A stretch of 64,000 nucleotides of DNA from an uncultured Alphaproteobacteria bacterium (GCA_900696495.1 CAADGI010000008.1:160571-224570); one strand, 5' to 3'; shown: positions 9,541-21,563, counted from the stretch's first letter. Notes: a model not told the origin generated them from the letters alone. Translations and numbers: made by a program.

Positions 9541-10553
9541 GCTTCACCGAACTGGAGTGAGAATTTGATGTAGTCGTGCAGGGTTTTTTGTGCGTGGCCG
9601 GCGTCGATCGCGGCCGCGGCCTTCTCAGCGCCTTCGTGCAGGGTTTGGGCGCTGCCGTGGATGCAGAGCACGGCGGCGGCATTGGCGACGACGATGTCGC
9701 GGTAAGCGGATTTTTCGCCGTTCAGAAGTTGGCGCAGGGCCTTGGCGTTGACAGCGGCGTCGCCGCCTTTCAGGGCTTCGGGTTTTGACGGGATCAGGCC
9801 GAATTCGTCGACATTGATTTCGCGTTCGGTGATTTTTCCATCCTCGAGCATGGCGGCGAAGGTCGGTCCGGTGGTGGTGATTTCGTCGAGGCCGTCGGAG
9901 CCGTGTACGACCCAGGCACGTTCGCTGCCGAGATTTTTGAGCGCCTCGGCCATGGGCCTGACCCATTTTCTGTCGTAAACGCCGACGAGCTGGAATTTCG
10001 TGTCGGCGGGATTTGAAAGCGGGCCGAGCAGGTTGAAAATGGTTTTGACGCCGAGCTTTTTGCGGATCGGCGCGACATGTCTCATGGCCTGGTGGTGATT
10101 GGGCGCCATGAGGAATACGAAACGGATATCTTCGAGCGCGAGTTCGAGCGCGTCGGCGGGCATGGTTAAATTGACGCCCAGATTTTCAAGCACATCGGCG
10201 GCGCCGGATTTGGAGCTGGCGGCGCGGTTGCCGTGCTTGGCGACCGGAACATCGCAGGCGGCGGCGACCAGCGCGACGGCGGTCGATATATTATAGGTGC
10301 CGGTGCCATCGCCGCCGGTGCCGCAGCAATCGACGGTGCCGGGCGGGGCCTTGATGGTTCTGGCTTTCGAACGCAAGACCTTGGCGGCGCCGGTGATTTC
10401 TTCCGCCGTTTCGCCGCGCTCGGCAAGGCCGGTGAGGAAGGCGGCGATTTCAACTTCTGTGGCATGGCCGTCCATAATTTTTGTCATGGCCTCGAGCATC
10501 TGGTTTTCGCCGAGGGTTTCACCCGATTGCAAGATGCGGAGGAATTCTCTCAT
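9537..10553 (-). CDS. trpD: Anthranilate phosphoribosyltransferase
   Basis: Transfers the phosphoribosyl group from PRPP to anthranilate. The 338-residue protein starts MREFLRILQSGETLG and has the PRPP-binding CCGTGGDGTGTYNISTAVALV, KHGNRAASSKSGAADVLE and the FNLLGPLSNPA block. The ATG at 10553 was preferred over a longer open frame because it overlaps the trpG stop as ATGA and the extra N-terminus would be an Arg/His-rich antisense-type translation of trpG. It ends in an ATGA overlap with trpC. Confidence 0.96.
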   Translation of the reverse strand: MREFLRILQSGETLGENQMLEAMTKIMDGHATEVEIAAFLTGLAERGETAEEITGAAKVLRSKARTIKAPPGTVDCCGTGGDGTGTYNISTAVALVAAACDVPVAKHGNRAASSKSGAADVLENLGVNLTMPADALELALEDIRFVFLMAPNHHQAMRHVAPIRKKLGVKTIFNLLGPLSNPADTKFQLVGVYDRKWVRPMAEALKNLGSERAWVVHGSDGLDEITTTGPTFAAMLEDGKITEREINVDEFGLIPSKPEALKGGDAAVNAKALRQLLNGEKSAYRDIVVANAAAVLCIHGSAQTLHEGAEKAAAAIDAGHAQKTLHDYIKFSLQFGEA

Positions 10554-11122
10554 GACGCCAGAAGATCGGTGAAATTTTTGAGCATGGCGTGGCCGTTCGA
10601 GGTGGCGATACTTTCGGGATGGAACTGGACGCCGTGGATGGGTTTGGTTTCGTGCTTCACGCCCATGATGATGCCGTCGGAGGTCTGGGCGGTGACTTCG
10701 AGTTCGGACGGGCAGGTGTCGCGTTCGATAATTAATGAGTGATAGCGCGTGACTTCGAGCGGCGAGGGCAGGCCCTTGAAGACGCTGCGGCCGATATGGA
10801 TGATGTCGGAGGTTTTGCCGTGCATGGGGTTGGTCTTGACGATGCGGCCACCGAAGGCCTGGCCGATGCATTGATGGCCCAAACAGACGCCGAGCAGCGG
10901 GATATTTTCACGGGCGGCGGCCGTCACCATTTCGAGGCAGATGCCGGCATGGTCGGGGTCGCTCGGGCCCGGGGAAATGACGACGCCTTGCGGCTTCATG
11001 GCGACGATGTCCTCAACCGAAATTTTGTCATTGCGGCGGACGTCGGTTTCCAGCCCGAGGTCGCCGAAATACTGGACCAGGTTGTAGGTGAAGCTGTCGT
11101 AATTATCTATCAGCACGAGCAT
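10550..11122 (-). CDS. trpG: Anthranilate synthase glutamine amidotransferase subunit
   Basis: Class I glutamine amidotransferase that supplies ammonia to TrpE. Starting at the ATG at 11122 (MLVLIDNYDSFTYNLVQYFG) the protein is 190 residues, normal for TrpG. Motifs are SPGPSDPDHAGIC, the nucleophile-cysteine block LLGVCLGHQCIGQAFGG and the His/Glu pair in GVQFHPESIA. An in-frame ATG at 11140 and a TTG at 11158 would add up to 12 residues with no family support. First gene of trpGDC. The divergent neighbour is a polysaccharide-deacetylase-like gene, not trpE, which lies 1.2 kb away on the same strand. Confidence 0.94.
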   Translation of the reverse strand: MLVLIDNYDSFTYNLVQYFGDLGLETDVRRNDKISVEDIVAMKPQGVVISPGPSDPDHAGICLEMVTAAARENIPLLGVCLGHQCIGQAFGGRIVKTNPMHGKTSDIIHIGRSVFKGLPSPLEVTRYHSLIIERDTCPSELEVTAQTSDGIIMGVKHETKPIHGVQFHPESIATSNGHAMLKNFTDLLAS

Positions 11123-11214
11123 CGCCTGTTTATGAGGCATCGGACGGTAAAAAGGCAAGGGAGAAACAAAGGCAGCCCATTTACCCTGATTTCACAGCGT
11201 TATATGTTAGGCCG

Positions 11215-12402
11215 ATGAAACGGTTTCTCAATTTCCGCAGTGGCCTGATTTTCATACTGGGGCTGGCGGTTATCCTCGTGATTGCCGACCTGGCGATGCT
11301 TTACAGCTCGCCCCGGCTGCGGAAGGACATGGATGAGCTGAAGGTGGTGGACAGCGCCATTTTCGTCCATAGCGAGATCGCCGATTTTGAATCCGCCGCG
11401 CCGCCTATGGATAAGAGAACGCCGTGGATGGATCTGCAGGTGCCGGAACCTGCGCCGGAGAAATATACGGTCGAGCAGGGGGTATTGCTGCCGGAGCCGG
11501 TGCTGACGCCGGAACCGCCAGCGTCAATGCCGGAACCTGTGCAGGAGCCCGAGCCGGCGCCGGTTGTTGAAGCACCAAAACCTGCGCCCGAACCGGAGCC
11601 GATTATCCGGCATGAGGGCGAGCCCGCGAAGATTGTAATTATAATCGACGATATGGGCATGGACCGGAAGCGCTCGCAGCGGACGGTTGAGCTGTCCGGG
11701 CCGCTGACGCTGGCGTTTTTGCCTTATGCGCCGAAGCTGGAAGACATTACACAGGAGGCGATGGCGAAGGGGCATGAGTTGATCATTCACATGCCCATGG
11801 AGCCGATGGATTCAGGCCTGAACCCGGGATCGATCGCGTTGCGCGCAGGCATGACGGATGCCGACATAGACGCGATGCTGGAAAAGGCGTTTGCGTCTTT
11901 CAGCGGATATAAGGGTCTGAACAACCATATGGGCAGCCGCCTGACGAAAGACGAGAAGGCGATGCGGCGCGTTATGGCGAAACTGAAAGAGCGCGGATTG
12001 TTTTTTGTGGATTCAAAAACGATCGGGTCGTCGGTAGCCTCGCGGATGGCGGCGGAAGCGGGAATGAAGTATGGCGACCGGGATGTTTTTCTCGACCACC
12101 AGGACACGCCGGAATTCGTGCATGCGGCGCTGCGCCAGACGGAAAAGATCGCGAGCAAGAAAGGTTTCGCGATTGCGATCGGGCACCCGAAGGATTCAAC
12201 GATCAATGCATTGAAAGAATGGTTGCCGGGTTTGAAGGCGCGGGGGTTTGAACTGGTGCCGGTGAGCGCGGTGGTACATAAGGCCAAGACGCAAGCAGCG
12301 CCGGTTTCTATTCCCGTGACAGCGCCCGCCGCGGTTACTTCGAGCCCGCCCGCCGGGGTCTATTTTGGGCCTGTTCTACCGCAAGCTCAGCCGCCCGGAT
12401 GA
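11215..12402 (+). CDS. Divergent polysaccharide deacetylase (DUF610/YibQ family)
   Basis: 395-residue envelope protein: short cytoplasmic N-terminus, one membrane anchor (about residues 10-28), a Pro/Glu-rich spacer (about residues 75-135), and a NodB-like divergent polysaccharide deacetylase domain. That domain contains IVIIIDDMGMDRKRSQ, TLAFLPYAPKLE, HELIIHMPMEPMD, GLNNHMGSRLTKDE and IAIGHPKDSTI. Family members are usually secreted or periplasmic; the enzymatic activity is unproven. The spacer probably carries the domain away from the inner membrane toward the cell wall. It is convergent with trpE, with a 68-nt 3' overlap, and lies between trpG and trpE. Confidence 0.88.
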   Translation: MKRFLNFRSGLIFILGLAVILVIADLAMLYSSPRLRKDMDELKVVDSAIFVHSEIADFESAAPPMDKRTPWMDLQVPEPAPEKYTVEQGVLLPEPVLTPEPPASMPEPVQEPEPAPVVEAPKPAPEPEPIIRHEGEPAKIVIIIDDMGMDRKRSQRTVELSGPLTLAFLPYAPKLEDITQEAMAKGHELIIHMPMEPMDSGLNPGSIALRAGMTDADIDAMLEKAFASFSGYKGLNNHMGSRLTKDEKAMRRVMAKLKERGLFFVDSKTIGSSVASRMAAEAGMKYGDRDVFLDHQDTPEFVHAALRQTEKIASKKGFAIAIGHPKDSTINALKEWLPGLKARGFELVPVSAVVHKAKTQAAPVSIPVTAPAAVTSSPPAGVYFGPVLPQAQPPG

Positions 12403-13816
12403 CGGCCTGCGCCTTGTTCACCGTTTCCTGATGTTCGGAGTCGGGGTTGCTGTCGGCGACGATGCCGGCGCCGGCCTGCACATGGAGTTTGCCGTCTTTA
12501 ACGAGCGCGGTGCGAAGCGCGATGCAGGTGTCCATTTCGCCGTTGCCGGAGAAATAGCCGACGCCGCCCGCGTAATAGCTGCGTCTTGAAGGTTCCAGTT
12601 CATCGATGATTTCCATGGCGCGGACTTTGGGCGCGCCGCTGACGGTGCCTGCGGGGAAGCCAGCGAACAGCGCGTCGACGATGTCGTAGTCTTTTTTCAG
12701 CCTGCCCTCGACGTTCGAGACGATGTGCATGACGTGGGAATAGTTTTCGATCTTGAACTGGCTGGTGACTTTGACGGTGCCGAAGTCTGAGACCCGGCCG
12801 ACATCGTTGCGGCCGAGGTCCAGCAGCATGAGGTGCTCGGAGCGCTCCTTGGGGTCGGCGAGAAGGTCTTCGGCGAGGAATTTGTCTTCTTTTTCAGTCG
12901 TGCCGCGTTTGCGGGTGCCGGCTATGGGACGGATGGTGACAGTGTTGTCGCGCACGCGGACGAGGACTTCGGGGCTGGAGCCGACGAGGGCGAAATCCTC
13001 GAACTGCAAGTGGAACATGAAGGGAGAAGGGTTAAGGCGGCGGAGCGAACGGTAGAGTTCGAAAGGCGGCAGGTCGAAATCGGTGGTGAAGCGCTGGGAC
13101 AGAACGGCCTGGAAGATTTCGCCCTGGCGGATGTAATCGATGGCTTTTGTCACGGCGTTTTTATAACCGGCGGCGTCCATGTTGGATTTGACGGCGAGCG
13201 GCACGGACAATGACGAAGAGGCGCGGGCGGCTTCGCCGGATTTTTCGAGGTTTTCGATTTGCGCGGCGAGGCGGGCGCTGGCCTGTTTGTAAACATCGTT
13301 CGCGGTTTTCTTGCTGTTGTTCGCGTGTTCGTAAACCGGCGCGACGATGCAGATCATGTTTTTGACGTTGTCGAAGATCGCCAGAACCGTGGGGCGGGTC
13401 AGGATGCTTTCAGGGATGCCGAGATTGTCCGGGTTTTTATCGGGAATATTCTCGATCAGGCGGATCATGTCGTAGCCGAGATAGCCGAAGAGGCCGGACA
13501 CGGCCATGGGCGGCAGGTCGGCGGGCGGGTCGTCGATGCGGCAATCGGCGAGGGCCTGTCTTAAAGAGGCCAGGGTTTTTTCGTGATCCTTGCCTGCGCT
13601 CCATTTCATATCCGGCGAATGACCGATGATGGAATAGCGCCCGAGCGTCGCGCCGCCTTCGACCGATTCAAGGAGGAAGGAATAGGGCGCGCCGCCGCAG
13701 AGTTTCAGATAGGCGGAAACCGGCGTTTCGGTGTCGGCGGCCAGCCACTGGCTGACGAGCTGGGTGCGGCCTGCGTTAAAGTTTTTTTCGAACGCGCCGA
13801 AATCAGTTGGACTCAT
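12335..13816 (-). CDS. trpE: Anthranilate synthase component I
   Basis: Makes anthranilate from chorismate using ammonia from TrpG. The 493-residue protein has an N-terminal domain with the tryptophan feedback-site motif LLESVEGG and the chorismate-binding domain (IRQGEIFQAVLSQRF, NPSPFMFHLQF, IRPIAGTRKRG, DLGRNDVGRVS, AGTVSGAPKVRAMEII, QAGAGIVADSNP). It starts inside the last 14 nt of the upstream foldase gene, so it is coupled to that gene rather than to trpGDC. No leader peptide or attenuator was seen. Confidence 0.97.
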   Translation of the reverse strand: MSPTDFGAFEKNFNAGRTQLVSQWLAADTETPVSAYLKLCGGAPYSFLLESVEGGATLGRYSIIGHSPDMKWSAGKDHEKTLASLRQALADCRIDDPPADLPPMAVSGLFGYLGYDMIRLIENIPDKNPDNLGIPESILTRPTVLAIFDNVKNMICIVAPVYEHANNSKKTANDVYKQASARLAAQIENLEKSGEAARASSSLSVPLAVKSNMDAAGYKNAVTKAIDYIRQGEIFQAVLSQRFTTDFDLPPFELYRSLRRLNPSPFMFHLQFEDFALVGSSPEVLVRVRDNTVTIRPIAGTRKRGTTEKEDKFLAEDLLADPKERSEHLMLLDLGRNDVGRVSDFGTVKVTSQFKIENYSHVMHIVSNVEGRLKKDYDIVDALFAGFPAGTVSGAPKVRAMEIIDELEPSRRSYYAGGVGYFSGNGEMDTCIALRTALVKDGKLHVQAGAGIVADSNPDSEHQETVNKAQAVIRAAELAVEQAQNRPRRAGSK

Positions 13817-15725
13817 TGACCTGACCGTAGGCCTTGTCGAGCAACCGTTTATTGATGGCCGCGCCGTATTTAAGACTTTTGTTATTGCCGTAGATCGTCA
13901 TGGCTTCATTCTGGGTGGCGGCGAACAGACGGGCTTTGAATTCCATGAATTCCGCGCTGTCAGCGTTTATTTTTTCAGGCAGTTTTGCACTCGTCACCCA
14001 TGCGATGGCGGTGCCGCCATCGATGTCGAGAATGAATGGTTCGCCCGGTTTGGCTTCGAACAGATTGGCCCACGAACGTTCATTGAATGGCTTGGCAGGC
14101 AGGCTGCGGCGGGTGATGCCGCCCCGCGATTGCAGCTGCTTGTTTTTCGATTTGGCGAAATCGGCGGCGGTGGTTTTGTTCGTTTCGATATCCTTGAGGA
14201 ATTCCATGGCCTGAAGCTTGTTTTCCACGCGGCGCTGGTCTTCCATCATTTGTTTTTTGATCCCGGCCTTCACGTCCTCGAAGGGCGTGTAGGTTTTGGG
14301 CTGGATCGATTCAACGTAAATGCCTGCGAAACTGCCGTCGGGCAGTTCGGACATCGGCGAGGTTTCGCCTTGCTGGAGCGAGAAGGCGTTTTCGAGGATG
14401 AAGTTTTTGGCCTTTTCCTGATTTTTGAGCGCATCAGCGCCGTCTTTCGTGCGGCCGAACCGGTTCATCGGCGGAAGATCGACGGTTTCGATGTCGACTT
14501 CTTTTTTCACGTCGTCGAGCGTTGCGCCGCCTGCGAGCATATCCTCGACCGTTCCGGCGAGGGCGTATTGCTCGTCGATGATTTTGGTTTCGAGCAACTC
14601 TTTACGGATTTCGCCTTTGACCGATTCAAAAGATTTGGTTTGAGCGGGGGCGATGTTCCTGACGACGATGACCTGCCAGCCGATGGACGTTTTCAGCGGG
14701 CCGACGGTTTCGCCGGATTTCTGCGCGGCGACAACGTCCTTGCTGATTTCCGCCGGGATGGATTCCTTGTCGAAGGCTCTTTCGCCGAGATAATCGGTAT
14801 CGCGGCCGGTGACGGATTTAACCGCCTGTTTCAGGCCGGTGCCGGTTTTGATTTTTTCAGCGACTTTCTTGGCGTCTTCCTCTTTTTCGAAAAGAGCCTG
14901 ATCGAGCGTTCTTTGTTCTTTCTCGGTATAAAGATCGATGCCGGCGTCGTAGGCGTCGCGGATTTCCGCGTCGTCGATATGAATTGAGTTTTTCAGATTG
15001 GCGGTATCGATCTTGACGAGCTTGAGTTTGCGGATTTCATCCGAGGCGTAGGCGATGTCTTTTGTCGATTCATAAAGGCTTTTCAGTTGTTCGTCGCCCG
15101 GCTCGACGACAGAGACAAGTTCACTGTCGGGGAAGGGAATGAACACGACATCGCGCGTTTCATTTTCATACGTGTAGAGATCTTTTGCCAACTGGTCTGA
15201 TCCGGCGGCGAAACCGCCCTGGATGGTCCTGTTCAGCACGCCGAGGGAAATTTCCTGGCCGATGGCGCGGGTGAGTTCGCCTTCGCTCATGCCCTGGTTC
15301 ATCAAAATCTGGCGGAGGACGGTTTTGGGATCCTGGCCGGCTTGCGTCATCGGGGCAAGCAACCCGCTGATCTGTTTTGCTATGCGCCTGTCATCGACGA
15401 GGATGCCAAGGTCGGAGGCGGCGCGGGAAAGAAGGCGCGAGTTTACTTCGGAAGCCAGGAACTGGTCGACATAGCCTGCCTTGTAGGCATCCTGCGGGCC
15501 GATGCCGAGCTGGCTGAGCGAGCGGCGAAGCGAACGGTCGAAAGAAGGCAGGGATATTTTTTCGCCGCCGACCTTGGCGACATCCGAGCTGCCGACGCCG
15601 CCGCTGCGGAAAAAGCCGCCGATATCCATGAACACCATGCCGCCCACGGCCATGATCAGGAATCCGAATATTACAAACTTCATAACGCCGCCGGCCGCGC
15701 CCTGGCGCATCGCTTTCATAACCAT
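13803..15725 (-). CDS. PpiD-like periplasmic peptidyl-prolyl isomerase / chaperone
   Basis: Membrane-anchored folding factor for exported proteins. The 640-residue protein has one N-terminal transmembrane helix (FVIFGFLIMAVGGMVFMDI), a SurA-type N-terminal domain beginning VAKVGGEKISLPSFDRSLRR, a parvulin-like region around residues 260-360 (EKEQRTLDQALFEKEEDAKK, DTDYLGERAFDKESIP, VGPLKTSIGWQVIVVRNI), and a long helical C-terminal chaperone region. PpiD-family parvulin domains are often inactive, so isomerase activity is uncertain. It is divergent from tpiA and overlaps trpE by 14 nt downstream. This placement before trpE is common in alphaproteobacteria. Confidence 0.9.
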   Translation of the reverse strand: MVMKAMRQGAAGGVMKFVIFGFLIMAVGGMVFMDIGGFFRSGGVGSSDVAKVGGEKISLPSFDRSLRRSLSQLGIGPQDAYKAGYVDQFLASEVNSRLLSRAASDLGILVDDRRIAKQISGLLAPMTQAGQDPKTVLRQILMNQGMSEGELTRAIGQEISLGVLNRTIQGGFAAGSDQLAKDLYTYENETRDVVFIPFPDSELVSVVEPGDEQLKSLYESTKDIAYASDEIRKLKLVKIDTANLKNSIHIDDAEIRDAYDAGIDLYTEKEQRTLDQALFEKEEDAKKVAEKIKTGTGLKQAVKSVTGRDTDYLGERAFDKESIPAEISKDVVAAQKSGETVGPLKTSIGWQVIVVRNIAPAQTKSFESVKGEIRKELLETKIIDEQYALAGTVEDMLAGGATLDDVKKEVDIETVDLPPMNRFGRTKDGADALKNQEKAKNFILENAFSLQQGETSPMSELPDGSFAGIYVESIQPKTYTPFEDVKAGIKKQMMEDQRRVENKLQAMEFLKDIETNKTTAADFAKSKNKQLQSRGGITRRSLPAKPFNERSWANLFEAKPGEPFILDIDGGTAIAWVTSAKLPEKINADSAEFMEFKARLFAATQNEAMTIYGNNKSLKYGAAINKRLLDKAYGQVNESN

Positions 15726-15744
15726 ACTTAAAGAGACCTTCCGA

Positions 15745-15773
15745 TTGGATTTTTAAAGCATTTGGACTATAAA
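15745..15773 (+). promoter_or_regulatory. Putative promoter of tpiA-secG-pyrG
   Basis: TTGGAT (15745-15750), a 17-nt spacer and TATAAA (15768-15773), in the gap between the divergent foldase gene and tpiA. The predicted start is about 15780, followed by an AGGAG ribosome site at 15787-15791, 5 nt before the tpiA ATG. Good consensus match, not tested. Confidence 0.55.
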
Positions 15774-15796
15774 GTACTGCCAATACAGGAGCAACG

Positions 15797-16543
15797 ATGA
15801 AAAAGCTGATTGCGGGCAACTGGAAGATGAACGGCACGCTGGCGGAGACCGCCAGGCTGGTCCAGGATATTGCCGCCGGGATTCTGGGCGATGCCACGCT
15901 CTCGGGCAAATGCGATTTCCTGATCTGCCCGCCTTTTGTTCATATCGCGGCGGCGCGGAGCGCGCTGGGTGGAACCTTGATGCTGGGGGCGCAGGATTGT
16001 TCGGCCAGCGCGGATGGGGCTTTCACAGGGGATGTGTCCGCCTCGATGCTTAAAGATGCCGGATGCCGGTATGTCATTGTCGGCCATTCCGAGCGCCGTG
16101 AATATTATGGTGAAAAGAGCGAGCTGGTCGCCCGGAAAGCCGAGAAGGCGCATGAAAGCGGCCTGACCACCATTATCTGCGTCGGCGAGAAGGAACTGGA
16201 GCGCGAGCAGGGCAAGCATGAGGATGTCGTCGCACGGCAACTCAAGGCCTCGATCCCGGCAACGGCCAATGCTCAAAATACAATTATCGCTTATGAGCCC
16301 GTCTGGGCGATCGGCACGGGTAAAACCGCGACCCCGGCAGATGTCAAAACGATGCATGCCTTTATCCGTGAACAGTTGAAAGAACACCTTGCGGATTCTG
16401 AAAATATGCGTATTTTGTACGGCGGTTCAATGAAGCCGGAAAACGCCAAAAACCTGCTGGCCACGCCCAATGTGGATGGCGGCCTGATTGGCGGTGCAAG
16501 CCTTGTGGCGGCGCAGTTTCTGGCTATTGCGAAAGCGGCCTAA
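15797..16543 (+). CDS. tpiA: Triosephosphate isomerase
   Basis: Interconverts dihydroxyacetone phosphate and glyceraldehyde 3-phosphate. The 248-residue TIM barrel contains IAGNWKMNGTLAE with the substrate lysine, the electrophilic histidine in YVIVGHSERREYYGE, the catalytic glutamate in IAYEPVWAIGTGKTATP and the phosphate-binding LYGGSMKPENAKNLL and GLIGGASL. A strong AGGAG precedes the ATG. It heads a tpiA-secG-pyrG run on the plus strand. Confidence 0.98.
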   Translation: MKKLIAGNWKMNGTLAETARLVQDIAAGILGDATLSGKCDFLICPPFVHIAAARSALGGTLMLGAQDCSASADGAFTGDVSASMLKDAGCRYVIVGHSERREYYGEKSELVARKAEKAHESGLTTIICVGEKELEREQGKHEDVVARQLKASIPATANAQNTIIAYEPVWAIGTGKTATPADVKTMHAFIREQLKEHLADSENMRILYGGSMKPENAKNLLATPNVDGGLIGGASLVAAQFLAIAKAA

Positions 16544-16563
16544 AAAAATTATAAAGGGCGTCC

Positions 16564-18556
<1,993 letters not shown>

Positions 18557-18562
18557 GATTTT

Positions 18563-18748
18563 CTAGTTTTCGAAAGCTCTTGAGGGATCGCCGAAAATTT
18601 CGACGGGAACCTGGTCTCTTACACGAACAATTTTATTGTCTTTTGACGTGTCATGGCTTGGGCCTATTACCTGTCTTAGGTTAATCCCTAAAAACGCGTC
18701 CTTGTTCTGTCCGTCTTCTCTGCGAAAAGCTGCTGATAGGCTAGGCAT
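18563..18748 (-). CDS. Small hypothetical protein (61 aa)
   Basis: Unrecognised 61-residue reading frame in the gap between pyrG and kdsA, opposite to both. It has an ATG with GGAG 9 nt upstream, a good ribosome site, and there is no gene on the other strand that could cast it as a shadow. The product is polar and charged (starts PSLSAAFRREDGQNKDAF, ends VPVEIFGDPSRAFEN) with no signal peptide or membrane segment. Base composition is lower in GC than the neighbours. It could be a genuine small protein, or a decayed gene end. No function is proposed. Confidence 0.4.
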   Translation of the reverse strand: MPSLSAAFRREDGQNKDAFLGINLRQVIGPSHDTSKDNKIVRVRDQVPVEIFGDPSRAFEN

Positions 18749-18810
18749 TGATTTTTTCTCCAGATGTTTTCTTTTATTTCAATAACTGTGGGGGCCTCGA
18801 ATCAATGGCC

Positions 18811-18837
18811 TTTAGGAATTTATCCACAGATTATAAT
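18811..18837 (+). promoter_or_regulatory. Putative kdsA promoter overlapped by a consensus DnaA box
   Basis: TTTAGG (18811-18816) and a perfect TATAAT (18832-18837), separated by 15 nt, lie 39 nt before the kdsA ATG. The spacer contains TTATCCACA (18820-18828), the exact consensus DnaA box. The -10 is strong and the -35 weak. The surrounding gap, 18749-18875, contains nothing else I can name. Confidence 0.4.
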
Positions 18838-18875
18838 ATGTAAATAATTGACGGCAACGGCAGGCTGTGTCACTT

Positions 18876-19718
18876 ATGGCCGCTAATATGAAGCACAAAG
18901 CCATAAAGATAGGTTCATTCGAAGTCGCCAACGACCGGCCGTTCATGCTGATTGCCGGGCCGTGCCAGATGGAAAGCCGCGAGCATGCGTTCGATATGTG
19001 CGGACACCTGAAAGAGCTGACCGGTAAACTGAAAATCCCGTTCATTTATAAAACCTCCTACGACAAGGCGAACCGGACGTCATTGAAGGCGCAGCGCGGC
19101 ATCGGCATGGAAAAGGGGCTCGAGATTTTTGCCGAGCTGAAAAAGGAGTTTTCCGTGCCGACGCTGACGGATGTTCATTCGGCGGATCAATGCGCGCCGG
19201 TGGCGAAGGTGGTTGATGTATTGCAGATCCCGGCGTTCCTATGCCGTCAGACGGATCTGCTGGTTGCGGCCGCGAAAACCGGCAAGCCGATCAATGTGAA
19301 AAAGGGGCAATTCCTCGCGCCGTGGGATATGCAGAATGTCGCCGCGAAAATTTCCGAGAGCGGCAATGACAATGTGATGCTGTGCGAGCGCGGTGCGAGT
19401 TTCGGATATAATACTTTAGTGAGCGACATGCGCTCGATCCCGATCATGCAAAAAACCGGATACCCCGTGATTTTCGACGCAACCCATTCCGTGCAGCAGC
19501 CCGGCGGGCAGGGCACGGCTTCGGGCGGAGACAGGACGATGGTTCCGGTTCTGGCCCGGGCGGCGGTCGCCGTCGGCGTGGCGGGCGTCTTCATGGAAAC
19601 GCATGAAAACCCCGACAAAGCGCCTTCGGACGGGCCGAATATGGTGAAACTCGCTGATTTACGAGGGGTTTTGGAGACCCTTTTAAAGCTCGACGAAATC
19701 GCCAAAAAGCTGATATAA
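18876..19718 (+). CDS. kdsA: 3-deoxy-D-manno-octulosonate 8-phosphate synthase (Kdo-8-P synthase)
   Basis: Condenses arabinose 5-phosphate and phosphoenolpyruvate into Kdo-8-P for the LPS inner core. 280 residues from ATG 18876; a GTG at 18867 and an ATG at 18888 are alternative starts. Family motifs are [68 protein letters not shown], and [14 protein letters not shown] near the C-terminus. It works upstream of the same lipid A/LPS pathway as the lpx genes at the start of the window. Followed by a small unknown gene and eno. Confidence 0.97.
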   Translation: MAANMKHKAIKIGSFEVANDRPFMLIAGPCQMESREHAFDMCGHLKELTGKLKIPFIYKTSYDKANRTSLKAQRGIGMEKGLEIFAELKKEFSVPTLTDVHSADQCAPVAKVVDVLQIPAFLCRQTDLLVAAAKTGKPINVKKGQFLAPWDMQNVAAKISESGNDNVMLCERGASFGYNTLVSDMRSIPIMQKTGYPVIFDATHSVQQPGGQGTASGGDRTMVPVLARAAVAVGVAGVFMETHENPDKAPSDGPNMVKLADLRGVLETLLKLDEIAKKLI

Positions 19719-19747
19719 TATAAGAAGATAGGACAAGGATTGTTCTG

Positions 19748-20062
19748 ATGCCCAGTATTCTGGACGGATCGAGCGGTACAGCTCTCAGCATTCTCGATGC
19801 TGCAAGAACTTCATATAGAGGGATCGGCCTTTCACAGCGGGCCCGGGCCCTGACCAGTTCCTATCTCGATCAATCCGTTAACGGGCTGAATACCATTCTT
19901 TCGCTGAATGTCGCGGGAAATGCCTCGATTGAATCCGTGCAGATGAAGATCAAGGCGATCCGCGCCAGTGTGCCGCAGAGCCAGTTGCTGGAATCATTAC
20001 GCGAAGATAATGGCAATGCCGCGGGCAGCGCGAACGGTCGTAACGTCGACACAGAAGCATAA
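19748..20062 (+). CDS. Hypothetical protein (104 aa) between kdsA and eno
   Basis: I do not recognise this family. The 104-residue product has no signal peptide or membrane helix. The N-terminal part is Ser/Ala/Leu-rich and amphipathic (ALSILDAARTSYRGIGLSQR, then ALTSSYLDQSVNGLNTIL), the middle is helical, and the last 20 residues are polar and likely disordered. The pattern of the first half is reminiscent of helical segments in flagellin-type or other filament proteins, but that is only a resemblance. An AGGACAAGG stretch upstream of the ATG can serve as ribosome site. It lies 29 nt after kdsA and 76 nt before eno, on the same strand, so it is probably expressed. Confidence 0.65.
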   Translation: MPSILDGSSGTALSILDAARTSYRGIGLSQRARALTSSYLDQSVNGLNTILSLNVAGNASIESVQMKIKAIRASVPQSQLLESLREDNGNAAGSANGRNVDTEA

Positions 20063-20090
20063 TTAATCCGATATTTCCGGCTTGAAAGAC

Positions 20091-21443
<1,353 letters not shown>

Positions 21444-21461
21444 AAATTATCGAATCAAAAG

Positions 21462-21479
21462 AATCGCTTAGCGGCGATT
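21462..21479 (+). terminator. Candidate terminator after eno
   Basis: AATCGC (21462-21467) and GCGATT (21474-21479) form a 6-bp stem with a 6-nt loop starting 18 nt after the eno stop, followed by GTTCTTTGTTC. The stem is short and the T-tract interrupted, so this is a weak call. Confidence 0.35.
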
Positions 21480-21563
21480 GTTCTTTGTTCGTTCACACTA
21501 AGGCACTGAGTTTGTTTGATTTTTCTATTTGACCTCGCGAATCGGGCGTGATTCTATAAACCC

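Noticed and set aside
11430..11615. Tandem DNA repeat or minisatellite
   Set aside because: It is low-complexity coding sequence for the Pro/Glu spacer of the deacetylase, without a regular repeat unit.
13731..14987. Long open frame (over 400 codons) antisense to the PpiD-like gene and trpE start
   Set aside because: It mirrors the codon structure of the real genes on the other strand, has Phe/Gly-rich antisense composition and no family motifs.
18820..18828. Replication origin
   Set aside because: One DnaA box only, no cluster of boxes, no AT-rich unwinding element and no origin-linked genes such as dnaA, dnaN, parAB or hemE nearby.
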